In this document: piece after piece, positions 6,289 through 13,756 of the stretch
Numbering within the stretch: position 1 is the first letter of the stretch
Layout: every line of letters starts with the position of its first letter
Virus record (IMG/VR): IMGVR_UViG_3300010401_000030
Coordinates: 1 to 35,608 of that record
DNA length: 35,608 nt
Source of the DNA: a virus
Direction: 5' to 3' (one strand)
Made by a program: the position numbers and the translations under genes
Notes under the pieces: generated by a model
Told to the model about the DNA's origin: nothing
The model's database searches: none
What the model saw: the letters and a program-made list of their open reading frames with translations, nothing else

Positions 6289-8595
6289 TTAATTTACAAT
6301 CATCCAGCCAACATTGCTCACATCTGTAGCGCATAGCGTCGTCGCATCTGCTGTTGTCCAGGAATTAATAACAAAGGATGTTCCAGCAACAATTGTTCCT
6401 CTAGTGAGCATACCCATTGGATTTGCACCAGTTGCACCAACTGTTTGTCTTGTCAAAAATACTATTGAGCTTGCTGTAATCGCAGTTGTTGAAACTGTAG
6501 CTGTACCACCAACTAGAGTTACTGTTCCGAAGGAGTTTGCTCCTGCGGCTGTTGTTGAAGCTACGGAAGTACTTATGATTTTATTCCCTGCAGTACCGAA
6601 TACTAGGTTACCATTTGTTGCGGTGATGGCTCCCAGAGTTGCAGTCAAAGTAGTACTTGCGGTCAAAGATCCTGTTACTGCAGTGTTTCCAGTGGCATTA
6701 CCTATATGTACAGCTCCAGTTCCACCAGTTCCAATGGTTACTAAACGAGCTCCTGAAGTAGCAATATTGACAATACCTAAAATTGTAGTTGTGGAAGCAT
6801 CTCCAGCTATTGCTAAACTATTTGCACCTGTTGCATCATCCCCGATATGAATTACCTTACCACCAGTCCCTGCGCCTAAATTAAGAGTTTGGGTTCCTGC
6901 TGCAGCATTTCCACTCAAGATCGATACAGTTGAAGCGGCGCCAGCGGCTCCGTTTGCAATATTAATGACTTGAGTACCTGTGTTGACAGCATTACCAATA
7001 GCAATCGTTTGACCCCCAGCAGCAGTGCTAGAACCTAAAGTAATGCTACCTGTCATCGCAGAGCCACCTAACAATATAGTTCCAGTAGTCATCAAATTAC
7101 CTACAGCAAATGAACCGGCTGTTTGTGTATTTGCAATTTGAATAACGTTAGCACCAGTTCCTCCAAGAGTGATATCTGTTCTTGCACTACCTGTACCAAG
7201 AGAAATACTTTGAGTTGTACCTGTTGAATTTCCGGTAAGGATGTTAACTTGATAGGTTCCGGCAGTACCAACACCTGTCATTAAGTTGAATGTTTGGCTA
7301 GCTCCTGGAGTTGCACCAGCAAGAACGTTAACAGTATTACCGCCAGCAATAGTTGCAGCACTCGATATATTGATAATTTGTCCAGCTGTAGAAGCGCCGA
7401 AGGTCATAGTTCCTGTCTGAGTAGCTGAGCCAAATGCCATTGTTGCGCCAACGGTTGCAGTACTCATAGTGAAATTTCCACCTGAACCAACTACGATACC
7501 TATTGCTCCCGCACTAGCACCACCAATAGTTGTAGCAGCAGAACCAGAGTTATTAATTAAAGTTGTTCCTACGACAGTCAAAGCACCTGTTGTTAAAGTT
7601 CCACTTCCTATTGTTGCACCACCGTTAAATGTTGCTAGCCCTGTAAATGTTGATGTAGAAGAAACTGCAAGTGTTGTTAATGAGGCAAGTCCTGTCACAC
7701 CTAAAGTTGTGCTAAATGTTCCAGAGGTGAATGTTGAAGCTCCTGTTACTCCTAATGTCGAACTAAATGTACCAGTTGTTGCAGAAAGAGCTGCTAATGT
7801 TGAAGCTCCGGTAACACCTAATGTTGTCGATATCGTTAAAGCACCTGTAATTGCTGTATTTCCAGTGGCGTTACCTAAAGCCAAAGTACCAGTTCCACCT
7901 GTAGCTATTGTTGTTGCAGCAGCACCAGAAGCGTTAATACTAGCAGTTCCTACAGCAGTATGTGCCGCCAAAGTTGTAAGACCAGTTACACCCAAAGTAG
8001 TTCCAATTGTTGCAGCACCTGTTGTCGAAAGTGTTGTAGCTGCAACAGGTCTTGGAGTTGTGCTACCGAATCCTCCAGCTGGAGGAGCAGCAAAAACAGC
8101 AGCAATATTACTAGGTTGTAAAGCAGTGTTAGGATTTGGGTATGTTCCTGAAACGGCATTAGCATCAGTTGAAAGAAATACTATACCTGCTTGAGCAGTT
8201 GTTGCAGGAGGAACAGCTCCAACAACAATCCCTTGAATAACAGTAGCCACATCATTGGCTAAAGGAACAACCATACCAGCAGGTGCAGTCCCGTTTTGTA
8301 ACTGAGACAACGAGGCTATGGTTACTATTCCAAAATTCTCAGCAGGGATGGGAGAAGCAGTTCCAGCTAAACTTGCGATTGCATTTCCGCCTACATCCCA
8401 AATACCATTAACAGAATCTACAAATGTATAAACTTCAGCAGGACTTACAGCGGTATTGATCCACTGCATCCCTAAAGGAAAATTTACATCCACTCCATTT
8501 ACAGGAGCTCGACTTGCTTCGAAAGGGACCGGGAATGTTGAAATTAATGCTGCTCCTACCCCTATACACTTATTGATTTTTGCTGAAGGCGCCAT
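6289..8595 (-). CDS. Large repetitive tail fibre protein
   Basis: A 768-residue protein, first gene of the appendage cluster. Residues 1-170 form a conserved head with NGIWDVGGNAIASLAG and TTAQAGIVFLSTDANAVSG, the latter close to a motif common in phage tail fibres. The middle (about 190-650) is a long run of short Ala/Thr/Gly repeats such as STTLGVTGASTL and GNATGNTAITGALT, probably a trimeric beta-helical shaft. The final 100 residues (SFGTVTLVGGTATVS to DVSNVGWMIVN) form a compact beta tip. It is likely the main adsorption fibre. The low-complexity codons create long false frames on the other strand. No chaperone autoprotease is visible. Confidence 0.75.
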   Translation of the reverse strand: MAPSAKINKCIGVGAALISTFPVPFEASRAPVNGVDVNFPLGMQWINTAVSPAEVYTFVDSVNGIWDVGGNAIASLAGTASPIPAENFGIVTIASLSQLQNGTAPAGMVVPLANDVATVIQGIVVGAVPPATTAQAGIVFLSTDANAVSGTYPNPNTALQPSNIAAVFAAPPAGGFGSTTPRPVAATTLSTTGAATIGTTLGVTGLTTLAAHTAVGTASINASGAAATTIATGGTGTLALGNATGNTAITGALTISTTLGVTGASTLAALSATTGTFSSTLGVTGASTFTSGTFSTTLGVTGLASLTTLAVSSTSTFTGLATFNGGATIGSGTLTTGALTVVGTTLINNSGSAATTIGGASAGAIGIVVGSGGNFTMSTATVGATMAFGSATQTGTMTFGASTAGQIINISSAATIAGGNTVNVLAGATPGASQTFNLMTGVGTAGTYQVNILTGNSTGTTQSISLGTGSARTDITLGGTGANVIQIANTQTAGSFAVGNLMTTGTILLGGSAMTGSITLGSSTAAGGQTIAIGNAVNTGTQVINIANGAAGAASTVSILSGNAAAGTQTLNLGAGTGGKVIHIGDDATGANSLAIAGDASTTTILGIVNIATSGARLVTIGTGGTGAVHIGNATGNTAVTGSLTASTTLTATLGAITATNGNLVFGTAGNKIISTSVASTTAAGANSFGTVTLVGGTATVSTTAITASSIVFLTRQTVGATGANPMGMLTRGTIVAGTSFVINSWTTADATTLCATDVSNVGWMIVN

Positions 8596-8718
8596 CTGAA
8601 AAACCCTTTGTTTTGAAATATTAAGTTTACCATCTGCTTTTCTACAACATTTGTCAACATAATATTTTAATCTATGTAAAGCATGGTAAGTTAATGCAAG
8701 TTATGATATGCTAGTGGC
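8596..8718. promoter_or_regulatory. Divergent intergenic region between the fibre and small-membrane-protein operons
   Basis: This 123-base AT-rich gap separates two operons that face away from each other and so should hold promoters for both. On the minus strand there is a perfect TTGACA at 8652-8657, but no good -10 box at 17 bases. On the plus strand TATGAT at 8702-8707 resembles a -10 box but lacks a clear -35. The adjacent HTH protein is an obvious candidate to bind here. Confidence 0.35.
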
Positions 8719-8925
8719 ATGAAAGGAGAATTTTATACAGTTAAAGAAGTAGCGGAAAAGCTTAAGGTTTGTACGAGAACAATACAATACGCAATAAGAA
8801 AAGGTCGTATACACGCTTGTAGGCCAGGAATTGGTATAAAAGCTCCCTATAGAATTCACGAGGATGAGCTTATAAGAATTCTTATGGTCGATTTTCAAAC
8901 AATTAAAAAGGAAAGAGAGAAATAA
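8719..8925 (+). CDS. Excisionase/MerR-type helix-turn-helix protein
   Basis: A 68-residue DNA-binding protein. YTVKEVAEKLKVCTRTIQYA followed by IRKGRIHACRPG and YRIHEDELIRIL is the standard winged HTH_17 layout of excisionase-like proteins. There is no integrase in the genome, so it is more likely a transcription regulator of the divergent fibre and membrane-protein operons than a true excisionase. It is the first gene of the plus-strand cassette, 3 bases before the next gene. The DNA-binding call is strong; the target is inferred. Confidence 0.8.
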   Translation: MKGEFYTVKEVAEKLKVCTRTIQYAIRKGRIHACRPGIGIKAPYRIHEDELIRILMVDFQTIKKEREK

Positions 8926-8928
8926 GAT

Positions 8929-9213
8929 ATGACTTCTAGACCAAACACTATAACAATAGGTACAAACATGAACGAAAAACAAAGAATTCAATGGCAACCT
9001 TTGGTTGAGTTAATAGTTGTTCTTTTGACAATTTTGGGATCTACAATACCTTTATATTTACATACTGACAGTAAGCTTGAAGCATCCATGTCTAAAATGG
9101 ATGACACATTGCAAGGAATCAGAGAAGAAATTAGAGATTTTCATACAAAACTTGCTCTTCAAGATCAGGAATACAAGAATCATTTAATTCATATGCATAA
9201 GGAATGGAAATGA
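8929..9213 (+). CDS. Membrane-anchored coiled-coil protein, DFHTKL family copy A
   Basis: A 94-residue protein with one hydrophobic segment (about residues 25-45) followed by a coiled coil. Residues 70-86, DFHTKLALQDQEYKNHL, are identical to those of the protein at 27574-27813, and the DFH-x-(K/R)-L core recurs at 35321-35515. Twelve of these 17 shared codons differ silently between the two loci, so the sequence is held by selection. An in-frame ATG at 8968 would give a shorter N terminus closer to the paralogues. It leads a chain of coupled small genes. A holin-like, spanin-like or envelope-scaffold role is possible; none is shown. Confidence 0.7.
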   Translation: MTSRPNTITIGTNMNEKQRIQWQPLVELIVVLLTILGSTIPLYLHTDSKLEASMSKMDDTLQGIREEIRDFHTKLALQDQEYKNHLIHMHKEWK

Positions 9214-9407
9214 CACCTGACGAAAAAAGATCTTATGAATTTCTTTTGCATATCAAATACCTCGTTGATATAGAACATAAATATGGTTTTTTAGATTATG
9301 GAGATATCCAAGAGGTGATTTCTAATGAAATTAGAGGTTTAAAATATTCGGTTGGCGAAAGAATTATAGATAAACATTGTCACGAACAAAAAAATTTAGG
9401 TGAATAA
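9210..9407 (+). CDS. Small soluble protein of unknown function
   Basis: A 65-residue acidic, helical protein (MTPDEKRSYEFLLHIKYLVD...). The ATG at 9210 overlaps the previous TGA as ATGA and has AAGGA at a good distance, so I prefer it to the ATG at 9204, whose Shine-Dalgarno site would be too close. It ends in TAATG overlap with the next gene. There is no membrane segment, which sets it apart from its neighbours. Family not recognised. Confidence 0.6.
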   Translation: MTPDEKRSYEFLLHIKYLVDIEHKYGFLDYGDIQEVISNEIRGLKYSVGERIIDKHCHEQKNLGE

Positions 9408-9607
9408 TGCAAAATGAACAAAAATCAAAGTTAAGTTTTTTAAAAAACCATGCTGATGCGATTGCCATAGTTACAGTTAACTTAGCTGCTATAGCTATTT
9501 TAACAACAATGTGGGTATCCAATTCTCATAGAGTTGATGCTTGTAACGCTAGAATAGATACTACCTATCAACTGATATTAGAACTTTTGAAAGAAAGAAA
9601 GAAATAA
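9407..9607 (+). CDS. Membrane-anchored coiled-coil protein with a RID-LLKER tail
   Basis: A 66-residue protein with a hydrophobic segment at about residues 17-37 and a short charged coil ending in ARIDTTYQLILELLKERKK. I associate this pattern (membrane helix, then RID..Y..ILELLKER) with small proteins of intracellular bacteria and their mobile elements, but cannot confirm it here. It is joined to both neighbours by TAATG overlaps and has AGGTG upstream. It has the same overall design as the DFH family but lacks the DFH motif. Function unknown. Confidence 0.65.
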   Translation: MQNEQKSKLSFLKNHADAIAIVTVNLAAIAILTTMWVSNSHRVDACNARIDTTYQLILELLKERKK

Positions 9608-9693
9608 TGATATTTTTTGTTTATTCAACAATTTTTGGATTTATTTTAGTGCCTTTTTTGTGGTATTTTGGTTCTGGAGACCCTGATTCTTAA
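9607..9693 (+). CDS. 28-residue membrane microprotein
   Basis: The reading frame encodes MIFFVYSTIFGFILVPFLWY and eight more residues, nearly all one hydrophobic helix with an acidic end (GDPDS). Its ATG overlaps the previous stop as TAATG, the same coupling used throughout this cassette, which argues that it is translated. Tiny membrane proteins at the same position follow the coiled-coil proteins at 27574 and 34929. It could be a partner subunit, a lysis peptide or a host-targeting peptide. Confidence 0.55.
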   Translation: MIFFVYSTIFGFILVPFLWYFGSGDPDS

Positions 9694-9706
9694 AAGGAGG
9701 AAAATA

Positions 9707-9871
9707 ATGATTACATTTATAATTATATATATACTATTAAACATAATAATATCTATATTTGGAGCTCATCTTTTTATGAAAGAAGTTCGAAAAGACTTGC
9801 CAAGTCAATCTATTTTTTGTGGTCTGATTGAATGGTTTCTTAATTTTGAAAATTGTAAAGGAAAAAAATAA
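9707..9871 (+). CDS. 54-residue membrane protein
   Basis: A strong N-terminal hydrophobic helix (MITFIIIYILLNIIISIFGA), a basic stretch (KEVRKDLPSQ) and a second aromatic helix (IFCGLIEWFLNFENC) that may lie in or on the membrane. The start at 9707 is fixed by a full AAAGGAGG site seven bases upstream; a longer frame from a TTG at 9668 is possible but unlikely. Its stop overlaps the next ATG as TAATG. The topology is holin-like in size only. Confidence 0.65.
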   Translation: MITFIIIYILLNIIISIFGAHLFMKEVRKDLPSQSIFCGLIEWFLNFENCKGKK

Positions 9872-9936
9872 TGGGTGTTTTAGGTGCTCTTTTATTTGGA
9901 ATGTTTATGTTTTTCTTTTTTTTACTTACTGATTAG
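9871..9936 (+). CDS. 21-residue membrane microprotein
   Basis: A minimal frame encoding one hydrophobic helix: MGVLGALLFGMFMFFFF followed by LLTD. The ATG is shared with the previous stop (TAATG), and the frame runs 11 bases into the 3-prime end of the convergent gene at 9926. It is the last of five membrane proteins in this operon. It is too short for ordinary gene finders, and chance cannot be excluded, but the repeated coupling supports it. Confidence 0.45.
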   Translation: MGVLGALLFGMFMFFFFLLTD

Positions 9937-11524
9937 CATCAAAGTCTTTTTTTCCCATTTCCTCTATCTCTTTAGCTAATATAGTTGCTTGAGAAAAACT
10001 TCCATTCCTAACTTTATCAGCCATTTTTAACCAAAGATTTTGATATTTAGGATTAGTTAAAAACTGAGTTGCTACATATTGAGATAATGCAACAGCTCCA
10101 GACCCAAATCCTGCAATAGCCATATTTTGTGGATTCAATGACAACATTGATTGCGCAACTGCTCCATATTTGGCAAAAGGAAGTCCTTGTTTTAGTAGTC
10201 CACCTTCAATTGCCTTTTCTGATTTTTGTAATTTTTCTCCTATTTTTGACATTAACTTAAAATTTTCTGCTGCTTGTGACCCTAAAGCATCCTTCACAGA
10301 TGCAAAGTTTTTTTCCGAAGAAAGACTCTTGTTTAATTTATTGAAGTCTACCCTATCATTCACATAGGATTTTTCTAGAAGATTATTTAGTTTTTCAGCT
10401 TGATGCAATCGAACCCAACCTGAATTTGCCTTTTCGAAATCATTTGCCAATTGAATTCCACCTCTACCATTATCTCTAAAAGTATCTTTGATGGCATCTT
10501 TAGCTGATTTCATATAAGATTCTTTCTTAGAAGGATCTACCCATTTCCCTATGCGATTAAGAGTTTGATAAAAATTAATAAAAGGTTCTGCGGTTTTACC
10601 TTCAACAGCATTTTTCTTTGCCGTATCCAACATATTTATAAAAGAAATTTCATCAGGAGAATTAGCTAAGGTATTTCTCACATCATCTATTATTTCATCA
10701 ACTTTTTTTGTAAATTTTTCTGGTTTTGATACGACCAGGTTTTTAGCTTCTTTTTTTACCGGATCGAATAGTTTTATAGCCCTACTTTCAACTTCTTGTA
10801 TTCCCTTTTCGAATCCAGGAAAAGACTCAGAAACTATTTGCTGAACGCCTTTTTCTAAACCTTCTTTGGTATTTTCAAATTGTTTTTCTGTAGACTTATA
10901 CATTTTAGCGAGCTTTTCCAAAGAAGATTTTTCTTTCAAAGCATTAGTGGCTAAAGTGATTTCTTTTTCACCTAATCCAGCTTCCTTCATTAATTTCTGT
11001 GCTCGAGCTATCTCTGGAGATTTGTCTGTAAAAGTTTTTTTAGATCCAGGTTTAAATAATCCTACGCCTAGTTCTCCCGCTATCTGTAGCCATTTAGGCG
11101 CTCCAGCTTGTTTTAATCCTTCTCCTGTAGCTCCCATTGCAAAAGCTGTTCGTGGCCCACCCAATAAAGAAAAAGGGTCTGCAGCTGTTTCTATGCCTTT
11201 TCCAACAATAGCCGGGATAACTTGTTCGCTTTCTTCAGGAATATGTTCTCTTATCCATTTTGCAATTCCTCTTTCTGTAGATACATTAGGAGGTTTTCCT
11301 AAAAGACCCATTAAAGAACCTTCTTCTTGGGCTTTAGCGCTTCTTTCTAGAAAAGTAGCTGCTGCATTGCCTAAACCTCTAACCGCAGATTTACCAAATT
11401 GAATAGTGGGACTTTCTTCAATAAAAGAAGGCTTTTTTTCTACATCCTCATACTGATCCCAATCAAACTTAGATGATTTATCAGAAACATCCTCATAATC
11501 ATCCCAATTAAATGAAGTTGTCAT
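9926..11524 (-). CDS. Large candidate internal virion or DNA-ejection protein
   Basis: A 532-residue, Lys/Glu-rich and mostly helical protein. It opens with a tandem pair of short motifs, FNWDDYEDV and FDWDQYEDV (residues 5-28), seen at the N termini of other large phage internal proteins, and carries Gly/Ala-rich helices near residues 45-60 and 450-490 that could insert in a membrane. It has no recognisable lysozyme domain. It overlaps the upstream 379-residue gene as ATGA and ends the virion operon, where podoviruses keep ejection proteins. The role is inferred from position, composition and size. Confidence 0.6.
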   Translation of the reverse strand: MTTSFNWDDYEDVSDKSSKFDWDQYEDVEKKPSFIEESPTIQFGKSAVRGLGNAAATFLERSAKAQEEGSLMGLLGKPPNVSTERGIAKWIREHIPEESEQVIPAIVGKGIETAADPFSLLGGPRTAFAMGATGEGLKQAGAPKWLQIAGELGVGLFKPGSKKTFTDKSPEIARAQKLMKEAGLGEKEITLATNALKEKSSLEKLAKMYKSTEKQFENTKEGLEKGVQQIVSESFPGFEKGIQEVESRAIKLFDPVKKEAKNLVVSKPEKFTKKVDEIIDDVRNTLANSPDEISFINMLDTAKKNAVEGKTAEPFINFYQTLNRIGKWVDPSKKESYMKSAKDAIKDTFRDNGRGGIQLANDFEKANSGWVRLHQAEKLNNLLEKSYVNDRVDFNKLNKSLSSEKNFASVKDALGSQAAENFKLMSKIGEKLQKSEKAIEGGLLKQGLPFAKYGAVAQSMLSLNPQNMAIAGFGSGAVALSQYVATQFLTNPKYQNLWLKMADKVRNGSFSQATILAKEIEEMGKKDFDANQ

Positions 11525-12660
11525 TTTTGAAGTTTTCCTCCAGCTTTAATAGCTGCATCTACTTGAGATTTTGGAATTCTTTTACCTTTTCCAGTTTTAG
11601 GATTAATCACCGTAACAAACTCATCGGAATCTTGATTTCCCTCGTCTTCTTGAATGTCTAATTTTCTAGCTTCAGAAGTCAACTTATCAAAGTCATCTGC
11701 TATGGGTTTTAATCTTTCTTCGAGGATATCAGGAAAATTAGCTGGTATTCCTTGGCCATTCTGTTGGAGATCTTGAAGAAGTTGCTGTTGTGCATCTCCA
11801 ATATTCTCTAGATATTCGATAGTTTTTTCTAAAATTTCATATCCTTTTTTATTCGCTTCATAATTTTTAAACGGGGATGGATATGCATTAGTAAGCCATT
11901 GTAATTTTTGGTCAGTTAAACGAAGACCTTTTGTATCAGCCAATCCTAGAAGCGCATTCTTTACTGTGGAACTAATAGCCTGTTCGTTTTCATTCATAGC
12001 TTGATCAACTACTTTGGAAACTACAGGAAGATTGCTTCCAAATTGTTTTGCGTAAGACCCGACACCACGATCTTTTAGTTTTTCAATTGATTGTTTTAAA
12101 ATTGGAAGTTGATTTTTTATTTCTTTAGCTGCCGAAGACTTCTGTTGATTCTGTTTAATGTAACTTAAATTATTTGGAAGAAGATTCTTATCAAGAGGTG
12201 TTTGATTATATATTTCTACCGAAGGTTTTCTTGTTTTCGCTATTTCTAATGCTTGTTTATGTTTAGCTATTGCCAAATGCTCTTCCGGGGAAAGCAACTG
12301 TTCTTCTTCTTGAGTCAAAGGTTCATTTTTTAAAGATTTTGCAAAAACTTTGGCTTTTTGTTTCTGTAAACCTTCTTGTTTCTTAACTTCCTGCTCTTGT
12401 TGCAATTGTTGTTCTATACCAATACGATTCTTTAAAACTTGCTCTCCATATTCACCAAATGGTCGTAAAGCGCTTTCTAATCTAGATGCTCTTTGAGACA
12501 TATCTGCGCTTAAATAGTCTTTATTATTAATAACATCATCTAAAGCTTTCCCGGCAAAATAGTTATTAGTAAAGTTAGCCAACCCCTTACCTAAAGATTC
12601 ACCCAAAGCACTTTTCATCAATGATTTTCTAGAAGGACCGATATTATGAACGCGTACCAT
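11521..12660 (-). CDS. Candidate internal virion / ejection protein
   Basis: A 379-residue protein, helical and rich in Gln, Lys and Leu, with coiled-coil stretches (EQQLQQEQEVKKQEGLQKQK and the region around residues 290-340). The C terminus carries FVTVINPKTGKGKRIPKSQ, then DAAIKAGGKL. No enzyme motif is visible. It starts 8 bases after the 195-residue gene and overlaps the 532-residue gene by ATGA, so the three form a coupled set, like the three ejection proteins of P22-type phages. No sequence homology to P22 proteins is claimed. Confidence 0.55.
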   Translation of the reverse strand: MVRVHNIGPSRKSLMKSALGESLGKGLANFTNNYFAGKALDDVINNKDYLSADMSQRASRLESALRPFGEYGEQVLKNRIGIEQQLQQEQEVKKQEGLQKQKAKVFAKSLKNEPLTQEEEQLLSPEEHLAIAKHKQALEIAKTRKPSVEIYNQTPLDKNLLPNNLSYIKQNQQKSSAAKEIKNQLPILKQSIEKLKDRGVGSYAKQFGSNLPVVSKVVDQAMNENEQAISSTVKNALLGLADTKGLRLTDQKLQWLTNAYPSPFKNYEANKKGYEILEKTIEYLENIGDAQQQLLQDLQQNGQGIPANFPDILEERLKPIADDFDKLTSEARKLDIQEDEGNQDSDEFVTVINPKTGKGKRIPKSQVDAAIKAGGKLQK

Positions 12661-12668
12661 ATTACTCC

Positions 12669-13256
12669 TTATGAACCAAGTCCTTTAAATAACTGTTGAA
12701 AAGAACCTGGTGATATATTGGAAAGACCTTGAGACAAACCGGACCCAAATCCCCCACCGCCTTGTTTATTTATATAATCAAAAGGTTGAGCACCCAAAAC
12801 AGTATTAGTTTGCTGATTGTATTGATTAAGGAGTTGTTGTAGGGCTTGCATAATCATTCCACTTTTACCAGCTGCAAGATTAGATTGAAGGCCTGAAGCG
12901 GCTCCTCCTAAAGCTTGACCAAACCCCGAAGATGATAAAGCACCGCCTTGGGCTCCTCCGGCAAATTGTTCAGCTAATCTAGGTATTGTTTGTTCATTAA
13001 ATTGCGTCATTTGTTGGTTTTCAAAGTTCTTAAAGAAATCTGAGTTAGGATCTAGCATAGATTGCAAAAGTCCCATGATTTCTTGTTGTCCACCTAAACC
13101 TTGTTGCGCTTGTTGGGCATATTGATTAAAAAAGTTTTTCTGATTTCTATCAAAATTACTCACCTTTTTCATTTTATCGCCACCGCCGCCAAATAATCTG
13201 CCCAATAATGGGGCTGCTGCTGATGCTAAAGCTGGTAATGCTGCTGCGAACGCCAT
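12669..13256 (-). CDS. Candidate DNA-transfer / ejection protein, small member
   Basis: A 195-residue protein very rich in Gln, Gly and Ala. It begins with an Ala-rich amphipathic or membrane helix (MAFAAALPALASAAAPLLGR) and then a GGGG linker, followed by Gln-rich helices and a Gly/Ser-rich C terminus. This composition is typical of small ejection proteins of short-tailed phages, which leave the virion and help form the DNA channel. Position just ahead of two larger helical proteins supports this. It cannot be told from sequence alone whether it reaches the host membrane. Confidence 0.6.
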   Translation of the reverse strand: MAFAAALPALASAAAPLLGRLFGGGGDKMKKVSNFDRNQKNFFNQYAQQAQQGLGGQQEIMGLLQSMLDPNSDFFKNFENQQMTQFNEQTIPRLAEQFAGGAQGGALSSSGFGQALGGAASGLQSNLAAGKSGMIMQALQQLLNQYNQQTNTVLGAQPFDYINKQGGGGFGSGLSQGLSNISPGSFQQLFKGLGS

Positions 13257-13264
13257 AATTTACC

Positions 13265-13750
13265 TCAATTTTTTAAATATTCTGCTACCAGATTACATCT
13301 GGTCACTATACTACCCAAAGGATTCACAAAAACCACATTCGTAGCAGTTAAGTATGCATAAGGATACATTACACTAAAAAAATTAAAATTGGGATCTGCT
13401 GGGCTTGTACATCCTGCATAAATGATCGCCGTATCTAAAATTCCTGTAATCCCATGGGGTGCCGTTACTGTCGCTCCTCCACCAATTGGACCGCCGTTAA
13501 GATTAACCATATCGAAAGTTTTACGATATGCATTACGATTAACCTGAGGATTTCCTTGGGTGTAGTACTGTTTAAAATTGGCTATTTCATTTAAAAGATA
13601 AAATGCCCCTTCTTTTGTGTTTAAGGCATCTACGATCCTTTTTCTGTCTAATGTTAGAGCGTCAATAAATTCAGGATCTTCCGTAGCTGGAAAATCGATA
13701 GATCTTGATATCTGATTTGACTGTAAAGGAATATCACTGCTAAATGCCAT
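13265..13750 (-). CDS. Virion-associated protein, tail region
   Basis: A 161-residue protein with a helical first half (DPEFIDALTLDRKRIVDALN, then EGAFYLLNEIANFKQYYTQG) and a beta-rich second half (TVTAPHGITGILDTAIIYAG to NPLGSIVTRCNLVAEYLKN). The second half, ending in a hydrophobic strand, resembles small fibre or tail-tip domains. It lies 6 bases after the nozzle gene and is followed by the ejection genes. I do not know a named family; a tail or fibre-base component is the most likely role. Confidence 0.5.
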   Translation of the reverse strand: MAFSSDIPLQSNQISRSIDFPATEDPEFIDALTLDRKRIVDALNTKEGAFYLLNEIANFKQYYTQGNPQVNRNAYRKTFDMVNLNGGPIGGGATVTAPHGITGILDTAIIYAGCTSPADPNFNFFSVMYPYAYLTATNVVFVNPLGSIVTRCNLVAEYLKN

Positions 13751-13756
13751 TTATCC

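Noticed and set aside
7469-8194. Long plus-strand frame opposite the 768-residue fibre
   Set aside because: It is Val/Pro/Ala low-complexity, the mirror of Thr/Gly/Ala codons of the fibre. The same applies to frames at 6314-6850, 4003-4359 and 5168-5467.
6289-8595. CRISPR array from the repeated DNA
   Set aside because: The repeats are in frame, degenerate, and encode a regular fibre shaft. No constant repeat and spacer pattern, and no cas genes.
8719-8925. Excisionase as a sign of site-specific integration
   Set aside because: No integrase, and no attachment-site pair. Excisionase-like HTH domains are common in plain regulators.
9668-9706. N-terminal extension of the 54-residue membrane protein from TTG
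   Set aside because: It overlaps the microprotein before it and lies across the perfect AAAGGAGG site of the ATG at 9707.
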